64,000 bases of DNA from Ceratothoa steindachneri (GCA_963969495.1 OZ018333.1:12881420-12945419); one strand, 5' to 3'. Positions 1 through 12,806 are shown, counted from the stretch's first letter. Translations and numbers: made by a program. Notes: a model not told the origin generated them from the letters alone.

Positions 1-49
1 AATTTTATGATGTATTTGTCAAAACAAATAATTCCCGGGCGAACCTTGG

Positions 50-790
50 TTAGGTTTGTGCAGTAGGTGTTGGTGGAATAGGTGGTGTAGTTGTAGGTGC
101 TGGTTATGTAGGTGCTGGTTATGTAGGTGCTGGTTGTGTTGTTGGTGGTGTAGGTGGTGGTATATGTGGTGGCGGTGTAGATGGTGATGGCGTAAGTGGA
201 GATGGTGTAAGTTGTGGTGGTGTAGGTGGTGATGGTGTAGTTGGTGTTGGTGTAGATGGTGTAGGAGTAGGTGGTGGTAGTGGTGTAGTTGGTAGTCTAT
301 TAGGTGCTGGGGTAGTGGTGTAGGTGATTAACGTGGTTGTGTAAGTGATAATGCTGTAAGTGCTGGTGGTGTAGGTTGTTGTTGTGTGTGTGGTGTAGGT
401 TATGTAGGCATAGGTGGTGTAGGTGTTTGTGTTGCAGGTGTTGGTGGTGTAGTTAGTGGTGTTGTATGTGGCAATGCTGTAGGTGGTGGCGGTGTTAGTG
501 ATGGTGTTGTAGGTGGTGTATTCGGTGTTGGGTAGGTGGTTTAGGCGTTTTTAGTGTAGGAGTTCATGGTTTAGGTGGTGTAGCTTCCTGTGGTGTAATT
601 GAAGTTAGTGAAGGTTGTGTAGGTTGTAGTGGTGTAGGTTTTGGTGGTGTAGGGTGTAGGTTGTAGGGTGGTAAGTTGTGGTGTAGGTGGTAGGGGTTTA
701 CGTGGTGTAGGCTGTAGTGCTGTAGGTTTTAGGTGTCTATGTAGAGGTGTAGGTGGTAGGGGTATAGGTTTTGTAGGTGGTGTATGTATG
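50..790. repeat. GGT/GTA-rich imperfect minisatellite
   Basis: The + strand is a run of degenerate GGTGGTGTAGGT-like units with interspersed GTTGTGG and GCTGGTT variants. Stops appear in all + frames. The complementary strand would read as Pro/Thr/Tyr-rich low complexity, but no long open frame covers it. It is not an arthropod telomere, because TTAGG arrays are absent. Best described as a decayed trinucleotide-derived minisatellite. Confidence 0.85.
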
Positions 791-3580
791 TGATGATTCG
801 AAAGAGAGTGTAAAACAACATAAGGGTTTCACATTTCATTAGAATCTGTTCCCCCCCCCCAAAAAAAAAAAGGCAAAACGGAGACCCACTGACCGACATA
901 GTCAGATGTAGAGTCGCACGCGACTAAAACTTGATAAATTATGAATGGAATAAAGGATTGGTCTCCTCTTTCACCCCACTACACATTGGCGGTACGAGGG
1001 GTTTTGGAAGTCGGGGAGGGGGGGTATACTTTATTTTAGCCTCTTGCGGGCTCTTCACTATCATAATAGTCGACTATTTTGACACCTTTAAGCTGCCTCC
1101 TCTGTTTCGACAAAATAGTTGAGAAGAGAATAAAAGGAGGGAATGGGCTTTGGGCTCTAGGGGGGCCGCGGGGCAGTCCTATCAAGCATTTCAACACATT
1201 TCGGTCTAATGTCAGACAATCTCCTTAAAATTAATAGCAAATATTGAAATGGGAATGGATGGCAAGCCCATTTTATCTCAGACCGTGTAACGCCATCTTT
1301 CCTCCTTTATTGGGTCTTTTCAGAAGCGGCAAATAAAATTGGAGATTGAAAAGAGGTGAAAAAGACGACCCGAGAGAGTCATGAGCACCAGGGTCTCTTG
1401 GATCGGGAGAACCTGCCACCCTCGGGGTTTCATTCGCAGCTGGGGCATCGTAACACCACCCATCACCCAATGGGTGAATAGTGTAACAAGTGATTGTATC
1501 CTACAAGGGTGAAGACATATTCACCCGTCGAAAAATGAAAGGTGAAAATGTTTTTATATTTTGTTTTGTTAGAAAAAAATGGAGGATGTTGTAAGGACCT
1601 AATTTCATGTACCCAAATTAAAAGAATTTAATTAGAAAAGATTTAAAAAGGGAGATATTAATAAACAAATAAATATGATCCCGTTTAAAGGTTTAAAGGA
1701 ACAAAATTATACTCTCATAGTCTTAATATTCTTTCATATTCTCGTCCTTTTTCTCAATCATTTTTCTTTTCTTCCTTAAACAACAAAGCAATGATGCGCA
1801 GATGTTCCTAATTCTCTTCTTTTTCTCCTCCTTAGAAGATTCCTCTCCTATGGTTGTAAGTGTTGGACTTCTCGAAACCCGACGACTCATCTATCTATAA
1901 AATGGAATGCTTCCCTCTCGAACCTCACGTCTTAATTCCTCAATTAGTCTATAATTTCCTTCCACCTCCTCCTTCCACACCCTTTCTCTCGGTCCTTCCA
2001 TCCTTTTTTAGGACACTGATGAAAACTTGAAGTCAAAGTAAGAGCAATTTTTCAGGAGGTCAGGAGCTCGTGAAGATGATGCGGTCGACCGGAATAAAGC
2101 TTCTCGACAACCGACCAAACACAACCACGCGATTACTTATATAAACTCGGTATCACAGTTGGGAGACAAAGATCAAAAGTAAAGTACCTCAAATATTGAG
2201 GGAGTCGGGGGTACTTTTTTTTATTAGTGAAAATTAGGGGCAATTTGGAATTTGATGAGCCTTGATGATGATGCTTTTTCTTTTTGACGCATTCCTGTGG
2301 ATGGTTCAAATTGTATATAGTAGATACATGATCTGACACAACCTATGATTGTTTAATTTTTATATCGTAGATGCATAATTTGACACAATTCTATGGATGC
2401 ATTTTGTGGGTCGGTTTAGACAAATGTGGATGACCTTTGATAGGCCCCTGTGGCTTTTGTCAGCCGTGAAATTATGTTATGTTATGTTATAGGCCCTTGT
2501 GGCTTTTGTAATCTATGAAATTATGTTATGGTATGTTATGTTAAAGGAAGTAACTTGAACCATACGGTTGTTTTAGGGTTTTAGAGATGGAAACACTTTT
2601 TTTTTTGCTGATTGTTCCATTTTTTGGTTTAGGACTCTTATGTTAGTGCTTTTTTATCCAATTAAAATACAGAAATACCGAAGGTTAGCATGTTATTCAA
2701 GGCATAGGCAAAAATATTGAAGCAGGCAAGGTAAAAAAAGTAATTGAAAAAAAATTGTCAATTTTTTTAAATATACAAATGCTTCCCAAAAATAGAAGCA
2801 AAGTTTTCGATAAAATATGAATTTTAAGTGCTAATTTTTTTTGAGAAATATAAAAGTATTTAAATATTTTATTTTATTATTTTCTCTAATGATGTAGCTA
2901 CCAAGGGCAAATTCATCAGCTGCAATTTGGAGCAATTTGTTTGGGGGTTTGAGGGATAATAATACTAAGTAAGAATCACATTATTAAATGATAAATTGTA
3001 TTCTACAATAATAATAATGACAATAAAATACTATGAAATAGTATAAAAATTATACTAAATAATAATGCTAAAAATAATAATACCAATAATAAGGTAAAGT
3101 AGTGGTAAGTGAGGGTGAGGGGAAAGTGCACCAACAACTTTCCCAGCCTCTATCAGAGAATTAAAATCAATCCAGCGAGTGACAGGACTTCCCTAATTTG
3201 GACTCAGGCTGGGAGGATGTGCACCTCCTACGGGTACCAAGTATAAAAGGCTAAACAGGGTGTCCTCTGTGGGATATACTTTGTTCATTGATATTCTTTC
3301 CATTTTTGTTGCTTTGGCGCAGACAGGACAACTTCTTCTTGAAGGAAGAGACTTCATAAAAGCAAAAAGGCGCAACCAACAATTACCAGTGTGTCTAAAA
3401 ATTCAATGTTTTTCTATGTGTAGCAGCCATTTGTGCAATCACACCATTTAAAATGATTTTTTTCTCAATCATTTTCTCCTTGTATTTATAAGATTTATTT
3501 AGATGTCAAAGTGAATAAGATGGAAGAAAAACTTCTTATACCATCTAATGATTTAACACACAAATACTATACCATTTATT
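791..3580. other. No gene recognised; short homopolymers and one tandem duplication
   Basis: The stretch contains a C10/A11 junction near 850-870, AT-rich non-coding sequence and only short chance reading frames. I see no transposase, reverse transcriptase or host-gene motif. A tandem duplication at 2,441-2,543 is listed separately. Confidence 0.6.
2441..2543. repeat. Two-copy tandem duplication, about 50 bp unit
   Basis: Two adjacent units begin TAGGCCCYTGTGGCTTTTGT and end in a GAAATTATGTTATG run (first 2,441-2,489, second 2,490-2,543). They differ at a few positions. No function is suggested. Confidence 0.8.
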
Positions 3581-4203
3581 AGTTTCTTTTTTATTTAAGG
3601 AACATATCTGGCGACCGCCTACTTGGGCATAAGTCGCCGTACTAGCCACAGTCTACGACTAGGGTATATTGAAATAAATCGAGTAAATAACGAGAAAAAG
3701 AAATATGCTAAAAGAAAAACAAAAAGGTAACCAGGGTCGGGAGGTAGGCCCGCCTTCCCCGGCGCGGGAACATGCGACCTAAAACAAAAGTGGAGGAGGC
3801 CAGCTTCCTCCAAAAAGTCGTATAGTTCCCATGTCTGTGTGCACGAATCCATCCCTAGTACAAGGAACAAGCGGTAGCGACCCCGCTCGGCCCGGTACTG
3901 GAACACCTAATGTGCGCAAAGATCACCCAGACTGGGAAATTCAACCAGAATGAGCCAAACAGTCTGGGGGATAAATGAGCCATAGCAATAAAGTGCAGGC
4001 GAGCGCTCCATCAAATGGCGGTGAGGCCCGCGAGTGTGTCCGATTCGGAGAAGACAGAAAGCAACCTGAAACCGTCACGGCATTAGGAGTGGGGTCCAGG
4101 GGGACAGTTGCGGCGCAATAACACGTAACTTTAAGTTCCCTTCGACCATCTCCCATCATTTTTGCCTAGCGCCGGGAGGGCGGCCCGTATTCCTGCATTG
4201 TAA

Positions 4204-4722
4204 TCAGTGAAGACAAGCAAAACGCTGGTCTGGTCGCCCAGTCCTGGCGTACTCTTTGACACTCTTATTCTCGGCAGTTCCTACATGTCCAGGAACCCAG
4301 CAGAAGATAATCTCGACATCCGCCCGACTGGACAAAAACAGTGGCGTCACGGATATCACGAACCATGGGATGCAGGGATTCCAATGCCCGAGAGCACACA
4401 GAGCGCTTTGTGAGTCTTTATAAATAACAACCCGATCTCCGAACCGGGCACGTGGCGTAATCTCCCGTACCGAGAGGTGTATTGCAACCATCTCCACCGT
4501 GAAGAGAGATGAAGCGCCTGGCAGAGCCCCGCTGACTTCAAACAAAGGGGGTACGGGGTGGAAACTGCCCCACTCTTGGGACTTGGAGCCATCCGTATAC
4601 AATGGCACGGTTTCAGCGTGGCACGAAATGTACTCCAAAAAGGCCGAACGCAATACTACGGCGCTGTAGAGGTTTTGGGAGCAGAGGCGTGGCGACAAAT
4701 AGTAAAAGGTGGTACCCTCCAA
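4204..4722 (-). pseudogene. RNase H domain of element A
   Basis: A 172-residue open frame carries the RNase H signature: VPLYTDGSK (first catalytic Asp), VEMVAIHLSVRE (Glu), YKDSQSALCAL (second Asp) and FCWVPGHVGTAEN (conserved helix near the last catalytic Asp). In an active element it would degrade the RNA strand of the cDNA hybrid. The downstream part (3,620-4,160, -) is out of frame and holds the remnant of the C-terminal region seen intact in element C. The protein is cut off from the RT, so this is a relic. Confidence 0.85.
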
Positions 4723-4731
4723 GGTGGGGTC

Positions 4732-5548
4732 CTAGGCAGAACCAAGGGCGTCATCGGCCCCGAGAGCGAAACCTAGCTCTCGAAGGAGTTTCCTAGCCTT
4801 AAACCTAAAGGGCTTAGGGTATAACTGGTATCTTTCGGTGGCATAGGCACCGTCGAGATCAGCTGCGGATGCAGTGAGAGCTGTTGGTGAATGAGGGAAG
4901 CGCCGGGCTCGCACTTACAGGCGAATAATGTACTGTGTACGGCGCAGAGCGAGTGGCATCTCCCCAGCATCGATAAATAGGCTCTCAATGGGGGAAGTAC
5001 GAAAGGCACCGGTCGCCAGGAGAAGGTCGGTGTGGTGGATCGAGTCCACCATTCCGCAATACACGCTCAGCTGTAGATGCATAAAACTCGCATGGGTAGT
5101 CGAGCTTCGAACGAACAAAGGATCGATAAAAAAGTAAGGCACAGGCACTGACCTTCACGGGTACAAGAGACCCTAAGGCTTCGAATATGAGCCTCCCATG
5201 TGAGGCGTCGGCCAATTACAAGACCAAGGAAAGGTGCGAGTCTAGCACTTCTAGGCCCACTCCATTGAGAAACAAGTCTGGGTCAGAGTAGAACTGTGGT
5301 TGGCGGCAGAATTGCAACGCCTTAGTCTTGGCAAAGGAAAACCGAAGACTGTGCGCTTCGCCATAGCGAGGGGCGCGGTTCAATGCCTGTTGGAGTCGAC
5401 GCTCCAAAGTTCGCATCTGGGCCGCGCCAAAAGAGATCGAAAGGTCGTCCACGTTAAGCGTAGCGAGAAAATCTTCTGGCAGCACCGAGGTGATGCCGTT
5501 GTGCTTTGGGCAAAGAGTGTGACAGAGCGAGAGCAGAACGCAACTCAC
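4732..5548 (-). pseudogene. Reverse transcriptase palm/thumb of element A
   Basis: Frames 5216-5548 and 4732-5215 (-) align with the C RT: NGITSVLPEDFLATLNVDDL corresponds to the YVDD catalytic box of C but reads NVDD here, followed by GAAQM-TLERR and a KTKALQFCR stretch. The catalytic tyrosine change, several frameshifts and the missing fingers show loss of function. It joins directly to the RNase H region downstream. Confidence 0.8.
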
Positions 5549-5559
5549 TCAAAGTAAAC

Positions 5560-6000
5560 GTGTCGTTGAAAGGTTCTCCGCCTCTGGAGGTAAAGTCCAG
5601 TGGACGGCGTTCCGCGACATCACGACGAGCATTGAATATGGCAGAACAGCATCCCGGCTAGAAAATACGGATAAAGCGGTCGCGAAGGATTACGCCACGG
5701 ACGCGGGGTCCGAGATTGCGTTCCCGTTCCCCTGGAGAACGGAGGGGGGGATGATCCTGCGAGAACTTGCCTAGAATCCTTTCGACTCACTTCCACACCT
5801 CTGCTAGAAAGTTCTTTCCCGTTAATGAAGACATATGCCTGCCAGGAAGTGCGGCGGGGGTGCATCGAAACATACTGGAACCTAGCCAGAGCTCGAAGAA
5901 ATTCACCGCATGTAGGCACAACGTTCTAGGAATAGTAGTTAGGCCCACGGCTCTGAGGGACATCATTCCGAATGTAAATGGCCCATCCTCCTGCCCGTCC
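5560..6000 (-). pseudogene. EN-RT linker of element A with deletion junctions
   Basis: The frame at 5620-5919 (-) matches the C linker region (C has a block ending ARFRYISKHARRSPWRAYV; A has ARFQYVSMHPRRTSWQAYV). Upstream of it a scrap resembling the AIYxRHDVS endonuclease segment abuts GLTTIPRT sequence. The bulk of the endonuclease domain (C about 29,150-29,690) is therefore deleted. Downstream the linker jumps to the RT palm, so a second deletion removed the RT fingers (C about 30,190-30,820). Confidence 0.75.
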
Positions 6001-6059
6001 CCATCACGTGGTGGTGGGAACGGGCCCCGTCAGGGAGAGGAGCCCCGAGTCTTCTTTTC

Positions 6060-7040
6060 TTCTTAGGAGATGAGGGCGGTTAATGAACCTGCTTCTCTCC
6101 TCCGCTGGTAGGATCCCCTAGGCCATATGGATCGGCCCCGACAAGATACTTTTCCGAAGTAGAGAAGGTCTTGGCTGTCACAGGGGCACCAGCCGGGGAA
6201 GGAGATGCCTCCTCTCCTTGAAAGACTTCGTGGGCCCGAGCCATCTGAGGAGGAGCTTGCACAGGGGCGGACTAGGGTTGAGTGCTTGGCACCGAGCCCA
6301 GGTTCGACCCCATGGAAGGTCCTACCATCTGGGGCTGGGTCACCTTAGCGACCATGTCCATCTCAGGAGGGGGCCTCCACATGGCCATCCTTCCCAGGAC
6401 ATACCGGGTCCCCTTCTTCGAGGTAAATATAGTCCTATCCTGGGTGGGCGAACTGGCATCCAAAGGGAAAGAGAGGGGGGGGGGGGGGGTAGCACATATA
6501 GTGACCCCCTGTAAGCTCAATATTCGCGCTAGCAGGGCTTTGGATGGTACGGACCGATGGGCCCTGTCATCTCTTGCCCCCCTAAGGGGGTTGGCCCTAT
6601 TAAGCCATTATGGGCCACATGCCTGCTTTCTTGGCAGTCGGTAAAAGAGGTTTGGAGGGTCCCCTCTGACAGCACAGGGGAAGGGGGGACCTCCATTTTT
6701 GTAGTGGAGCTGCCGGAAGATGGCTCCGTCGATGTTCGAGAGGAAGATTATTTTTTTTTATTAAATTCATCCTTGGGCATGGTGACCCCTATAATAATCC
6801 CGGGACGCAAACGCTCAACGACCCACGCAGTAGCCCGGGTGAACACGGGGCCGACAAAACCAGCTGCCACCATTTGGGGCCACTTTTCCCGCCTAGTGAA
6901 CTGGCAGCCCATCAGCTGCACCTTGGGCACGGCGTAAAATTGATAGACAGGGAAAGGAGGAAAAAAGGGTATGTGGGGAAGGTGTGGGTAGGGAAGAAGC
7001 AGGTTGTTAAAAACCCACCACCCCAGGCCAGAACTCAAGG
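6060..7040 (-). pseudogene. ORF1 (gag-like) and upstream region of element A
   Basis: The - strand contains GTCACCATGCCC at about 6,780, identical in position to the C ORF1 start. It is followed by about 430 bp absent from C, then by the C-like stretch (SAPVQAPPQMA..., TSGGEKQVH, PPSSPKKK). Several stops interrupt it. Upstream, the frame at 6748-7038 (-) covers sequence homologous to the C leader. No CCHC knuckles are left in A because the 3' part of ORF1 is deleted. Confidence 0.7.
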
Positions 7041-7262
7041 GTGAGGGAGCGTTGTACCCTCGCCCCGATCCGGGATATTCGGCTGAGAGGAAGCTGGCCG
7101 AGGTCTAACCTGTGAAATTCGAGGCCGATCAGATAAAGTTGTGGCAGAGGTTGTAGGGAAAGTGAGGAAGCAGGGTGTCAGAAAGAGCGAGAAGCAGCTA
7201 AGCTGTGGCCTGACGAGGCGCCGATTCCCGTCAGCACGGCGGCCAGGAAGGCAACGCCCTCA

Positions 7263-8015
7263 CTTGGATTGCCCCTGCCCCCCACCTTGATATCACAAGT
7301 CCAATGCTGTATGAGCTAGAATCGTGAAAGGTCTGCTTTCAAACCATTAACTACCACTTATTTTTCCCCTACCAGGTTCATTTTCCTTGCAGGAGTAGGT
7401 AGCTCCTACACACACCATCAAGCTCAAAGCCAATTACAACACCGCTATCTTTCCCCATTTTCTTTCCCATCATAACAGTAAAAATATTCACTCTCTACTC
7501 TTGTCCAGAAACAGTCAATGTGGATTGGGTGCACTCAATGCACACCCTATCCCTTCCTGCACACCAAGGAAAAGCACCTCGTGCCTTAGCAAATATCAGA
7601 AATTGTCAGTCTGATTTTTATATGAATTACAAGATGATCATATCCAGAAAGGGAGGAATAGAACAATTTACTTTTCCCATTTTATATATAACCCATAGTC
7701 CACTAAACCATAGATGCAGATTAAGCTTCATAACTCGACAAGGTCTGCATGAAGAGTTCGCAATTTAAAACCCTCGGCATCTCAGGCCATCAACTCCACA
7801 TCTGGACTTGGTTGCCTTTTATTTGACATTTGGTAGGTTTTCCACACAAGGCTTTGCAGGTGCTATAAACTTTCACCCAAATTATTAAGTCTTTTCACTC
7901 CTGGGTATTAAATTTTAAAGTGAGCAAAATTACCTTTTCTTGAAGGAAGCTTTGTAAGGCTGTTTCAGGAGAGGATTTGGGGCTTGAGTTTTCCCTTTGC
8001 AAATCGAGTCTTTCT
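7263..8015. other. Unassigned sequence left of the inverted arm
   Basis: No recognisable coding or repeat signature. It abuts the break inside CAP exon 4 at 8,016. On the - strand the CAP exon 4 acceptor is followed by 17 homologous nt and then by this unrelated sequence, which happens to include an AAG/GTAATT donor-like site near 7,930. Confidence 0.55.
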
Positions 8016-8293
8016 CCCACGAAGAATGGTGGCTGGAAAATGACAAAAACACACAGCAATAATCCCGGATAATCTACTCCAGACTTGGACAATTGAGAGT
8101 TAAATCAGTGAAAACTTTCCTCTGAAATCCATCCAACCTTTGATCCACTGAGCTTTCAGAAAGGGTGGTAGATTGGGATGACTGTTAAGAAGATTAATTC
8201 AGGCAATTTCAATCTGCTCACATCTTTTGCATTAACTATTTCATACATGGCTGTTTTTTCAAGATTACTCATTTTATTAGCCATATTCTAAGT

Positions 8294-10406
8294 CCAGGTT
8301 TCTTAAACTGGGGTAAGGCGTTCATGGATGGGTTTCAAGGGGTCCGTGAGGGCCAGATTAATAAAAGAGATTGTGTCCGATGTGGTTAGATTAAAAAAAA
8401 TAATTCTCATTAAATTAAATTAAATAAAACGCAGCGTCGCCGTTGGCCCTTTTGGTACATGCTTAACATTCAATCTTGTATCACCGTTCTCTGCGCAACA
8501 CTCATCCCTACCACTCCATAATAGCAAGTTCTACTTCTCATTTTCGCGGATTTTCTCGGCTTCATTATCTTCTTATATATGTGAAGGTGAGGCCTAAATG
8601 ACCACTTTTTCTTTCAATGTGACTGAAGAGTGGCATGTGTAGTACCGTGTGTAAATCATTATGTACGTTTTATTTTAGCTTGCATCACTTTCTCAAAAAA
8701 TATGATAACATTAAACTTCGCATTCTGAATTGGCAGCTACACAATTTCCTTTCAGCATGCAACTGGATGAAAGACTGATGTCTCTCAGTGCTGCCAGCTG
8801 TTGGTTTTCGTACGTTATGTACATTAAAGATGCCATCAAAGAAGAATTTATATTTTGTGAGCGCCTTCGGGAAACTACAAAGTCCACTGACATTTTTGAA
8901 ATTGTTGATCAAATCTTTGTCAAGTAAAATTTCGACTGGAAAAAAATCTTGGTACTCTGTGTTCAGATGGAACTCATTCCTACAATGATTGGCAACACAT
9001 CTGGTTTTGCTGCTTTGGTGAAAAAAAAAAGCTCCCCAGGTCATGGCTATCCATTGTTCCCTACATCGAGATGCATTGGCATCTAAGTCACTGCCAACAG
9101 ATCTGAAAGAAGTCTTGTCTACTAGTGTGAAAGTCACCATTTTTATCAGAGCTAGGGCTCTGAACCATCGCATATTCAAGAAATTTTGCCAAGAAATGGG
9201 AGAAAAAAGTGAACTTTTCCTCTACCACACAGAGCTTCGTTGGCTGCCCAGAGGACAAATCTGGAAGCGATTGGTTGAACTGCGAGCAGAAGTTTCACAT
9301 TATTTTGAGAAAAAGAAATCTCACTCTCAAAACAGTTTGACAATAAGGAGTTCATTCATGGCTTGGCCTAATTGGTGGATATCTTTGGCCATATTATTGA
9401 GGTAAATCTTTCAATTCAAGGCCATGATGTTTCCATTATGGATGCTGCTGAAAGAATGAAAGCTTTTCTGGCCAAGATGTCACTATGGAAGAGGAGGTTT
9501 GAGTCATACAACTATGCCAACTTTCCAATGTTAGAGGATGTGCTTCAGCAGGATGTAGGTGAGAACGACAATGCCCTGTAAACTTCACTGCAGGCCTAAT
9601 TGTGCAGATATTTGGATACTCTGCAGAACTCTTTCAAAGGTTACTTTGGCTTAGGCAACCTCAAAGTTGAAACATGGGTAGGTAATCCTTATATCCACAT
9701 AAACTGTATCAGCGATGAAGACCTTGCCAAAGATGACCTCATTGACCTGAGGACAAAGGAACTCACGAAATGAATTCTTGAAAAGTATTGGAGAGTTCTG
9801 GTTTGCATTGACACAAGCATATCCTCGTCTGGTAGAGCGAGCTATGAGTGCACTGATGCCCTTTGCTACTACATACCTTTGAGAATCAGTGTTTTCAGCA
9901 CTTTTTTTTCTATCAAAACGAAAAGAAAAAACAGATTGGACGTCACAGATGACATGCGTGTCACGTTATCAAAGACCACTGCACAGTTTCATCTTCTGAT
10001 TCAAGACAAACGTGAACAACCATTTCACTGACTAAAGTAAACTAGCTAACAAGAGAGAAAGAGGTATTTGTAATGTATTTAAGAAGGATAAAAATAAATG
10101 TATTTAATTTGTACAAGATGACTATTATTTGGGGGGGATGAGTAGACTTAATTTACTTTTAACTTTAAAAGAAGTGAGTTATTTGTTAAGATTGAGCAGC
10201 ATTTTAGCCATACTTTTTGTATTATATCGGCCTACAATACACATTAGGCAATCATAATTACCTTATGTAAAAAAAATGAAGTACATATATTCATTGCATG
10301 CAAAGTTGTTTGTATTACTTTATGTGAATATTTTGGGGGAGGAGGTCCGTAGCTTTCATTACATTTTTAAAGGGGTCTGTGACTGAAAAAAGGTTAAGAA
10401 ACACTG
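8294..10406 (+). mobile_element. hAT (Buster-like) DNA transposon, degenerate full-length copy
   Basis: A 2.1-kb insertion in CAP intron 3, bounded by a perfect 8-bp target-site duplication TTCTAAGT (8,286-8,293 and 10,407-10,414). The terminal inverted repeats are CCAGGTTTCTTAAAC and CAGTGTTTCTTAACC. The 8-bp duplication and CAGNG-type ends are hAT hallmarks. It holds a transposase relic. The right arm has a 748-bp deletion derivative at the same site. Confidence 0.9.
8700..10031 (+). pseudogene. hAT transposase relic (Buster/ZBED5-like)
   Basis: Pieces in order are FPFSMQLDE and KEEFIFCERLRETTKSTD (RNase H-like core start), HCSLHRDALASKSLPTDL, LFLYHTELRWLPRGQ, IMDAAERMKAFLAKMSLWKR, and a C-terminal KTKKRNRLDVTDDMRV segment of the hAT dimerisation region. 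These are diagnostic of the hAT lineage that gave SCAND3/ZBED5-type domesticated genes. An N-terminal BED finger is not recognisable. Open frames at 9043-9405 and 9372-9581 overlap out of frame, and stops occur near 9,590 and 9,770, so the gene is dead. Confidence 0.88.
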
Positions 10407-12806
10407 TTCTAAGTAGAAGATCAATTTCTACCAAAGCTTCTACCACTACAAAATATTTTGGAAGGAACAGCTTGTATTCTTTCTCCTGAGAATTGGACTG
10501 TATTACAACTTTACTGATTTCGCTAATGTTAAGCTATACTTCCGATGAATAAAACGGCTTGAAAGGCAAAGTTCAAGAATAAAGAAACTTAAGGACTTAC
10601 ATGTAATTACTGACAGAGTCAGGTGACATGATATGGACTTCAGCGTTATAAAAGGATTCCACCATTCTTGCCCAGTTAACTGCTGTTTGTTCATAATAAT
10701 GGGTTGCTATGGCTACATTTTGGCCAACACTTTTTCCTATCTATCGTGAAAGAGTAAAAGAAAAGATCAGATTATTAAAATCATTTCACAGATTCAATAT
10801 ATGCAGTCTTACTTTACAGCTATAATGGAATATATAATCTTATTATCTCCATCTACAAAAATCCATCTTAGTTTTGTAATTTTAGAAAATGTAATCACGT
10901 GTTTTCAAAGATATCATCGTTCTTGAAATTCAGTATAGTTTCCAGCCCCTGTAACACAGCCAGTCACGGACGTGCAACATTCGAAAACTTGGACGCGCCA
11001 ATGTTGAATTTTTGCACTAAATCACCATCAGGCACAAAGCTTGCAATTTGACATTAAGTAGAATAAGTAATTTTTAGGGGAAAAGGGAAATATTTTTGAA
11101 CACTGATAATAAATAGGTAAAAAAATAAGTTGAATTTGCATATTTGTACAGAGAAACAAATTCGCACCCATAGTTTAAGCCTACATAGTTTCTTCTAATA
11201 TGGAGACAAACCTTGATTGTAATAGGACTAAAATTATATTATGCTTCGATATTTTAAAGCCAGTTATTGAAAAGAATTTACTGCAGAGGAGAAGGTGGGG
11301 TAGAACTTGTACCTCTGTTGAGTGCTCTGCAATGGCTGCAGTCGTGGTTGTAAACACACTGGTCCGCAGCCCTTTGAGCTATCGTGGCCAATTCACTGTC
11401 CCACTTCTGTAAAAGAAACGTTGAATGAAAATAAATAAAGACACTTCTTAAATACAATCTGCTTTATGTTGATGGAGTGACCATTTGTTCTTTACTGGAT
11501 AGTTTGAACTATCGCTAGTTCTGACTACCGACCACACTTGTTAATCTTTAGGACTTATAAAAGAAATTGGAGATAAAACAAAGATCCAAGCTCGTTACTA
11601 GAATAAATTCCTTAGACCAAGTCCTTGAACCTGAAGTAATTTTTTTAAGTGATTTAATTAAAAATTTCTTTAAAATAATATTACCATCAACATCATGTTT
11701 GCTGCACTTGGTTGGGAGCCGCCATTTCCTGGGTCTCCTCACCCATAGCAACCTTATTCCTCAGCCTGTTGTGGGAATGCAAGATAGCGATCTTCTCATC
11801 AAGGCTGGGTGGCTTACTTTGGAGGGCTTTGCCATGACAAGTTCTTCCATTTGTTGTGGTCTGGCATATTGAGTGGAAGCAGCAGCTCTGGCAGTAAGGA
11901 GTTTGCGCGTTCACTACCAGTAGTGCCCCAGCTAACCCCAGCAGCAAAAGAATCGTCATACTAGTCATGGTACCTGTAAATGATCACCCGTTTAAATTGG
12001 GATCTAATTAGCCTCGGTTTTATCTTGGCAGGTATGTCTTACTTTGTCTCTGGTGAATGGGCGGTGTTTTCCGTCATCTGGGAGAAGCATTAAGCCCAAT
12101 TTAATGACTGGATTTTATACCAGAACGTGTTCAAGGGTTCGAATCCTCCTCTAATAACATTCTAACGAAATATCCGTTTATTACTCTGGCTCAAATTTCC
12201 CTTAACATCAGAATAATTTTCAATCTCGTGTAAATTAAAAATTCTATTTGTAAATGATGATAACCAAATGTAAATACAATATTTACTTGTATCTTTTGTA
12301 GACCACTTTAGCGCAAATTGAATTTATCCATTAACTCAAGTTTACCCAAGTTAGCCTATTATAATTTTCCATCGAAGAATTATCTTATTATCCCAATTCA
12401 ATCTTTAAACAAGATTTCACTCATTCCTAGCTCGTGTCTGGCTCAAGTTTTAATCTAATTCATACTTAATCTCATTCTTAAGTTCGTATATTAAAAATAT
12501 TAATTCATTTCATTCGTGGATCACCTATTTATCTTCCAAGTTCTAATATTTGCATCATTAAATTACAAATATATAATAAATCTTATAATCCAAGTTCATT
12601 TATAGCTATTTCTATTACTTATTTTCTATATTTTCATATTTATATTTTATTGTGATGTGTTAATGCGTGAAGCAATCTCTAGTGCACGTTACCAATAATA
12701 CTAAAAACGCTTACCGATCTGAATTAGCTTCCACACAAAGTTCTCGTCAGGTTGTTCAGCTTCAGAATCCGAGTGGAAAGTGCGGGTTGTGCACGGACTC
12801 ACAGCT

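Larger units (their letters stand above)
3584..7262 (-). mobile_element. Element A: EN-RT-RNase H non-LTR retrotransposon, internally deleted
   Basis: A relative of elements C (26.5-32.8 kb) and D (60.6-63.6 kb) on the - strand. The 3' end has an A-rich tail (T-rich at 3,585-3,600 on +), preceded by the same terminal block found in C and D (GGCGACTTATGCCC-like). Going 5' one finds an RNase H region, the RT palm, the EN-RT linker, a short piece of endonuclease and ORF1 plus 5' UTR. Compared with C, most of the endonuclease and the RT finger region are missing, while the ORF1 N-terminal part is longer. The 5' limit near 7,262 is where homology to the C 5' region ends. Stops and frameshifts make it non-autonomous. 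Gag-type ORF1 plus EN-RT-RNH order suggests the I/LOA/R1 superfamily; the exact clade is not settled. Confidence 0.85.
8016..12782 (-). pseudogene. CAP-superfamily gene copy, frameshifted and 3'-truncated
   Basis: Leftward copy of the 54-58 kb CAP gene. The non-coding exon is about 12,715-12,782, exon 1 11,685-11,968, exon 2 11,313-11,406, exon 3 10,601-10,740, and the exon 4 acceptor is at 8,033. Exon 1 lacks one G relative to the right copy, giving a premature stop after residue 91. Exon 3 has one extra A. Exon 4 stops being homologous 17 nt in, just before the GHYSQMVW segment. All splice sites and the signal peptide (MTSMTILLLLGLAGALLVVNA-like) are kept. A chimeric transcript could still be made, but no CAP-domain protein is expected. 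Confidence 0.9.

Noticed and set aside
1..800. Telomeric or subtelomeric repeat at the left end
   Set aside because: No TTAGG-type array; the GGT/GTA pattern is irregular and interior to the sequence.
12060..12150. tRNA gene suggested by GGTTCGAATCC at about 12,130 (and its right-arm copy near 54,510)
   Set aside because: There is no A-box at the right distance and no acceptor or anticodon stem can be formed; a B-box-like match alone is not enough.
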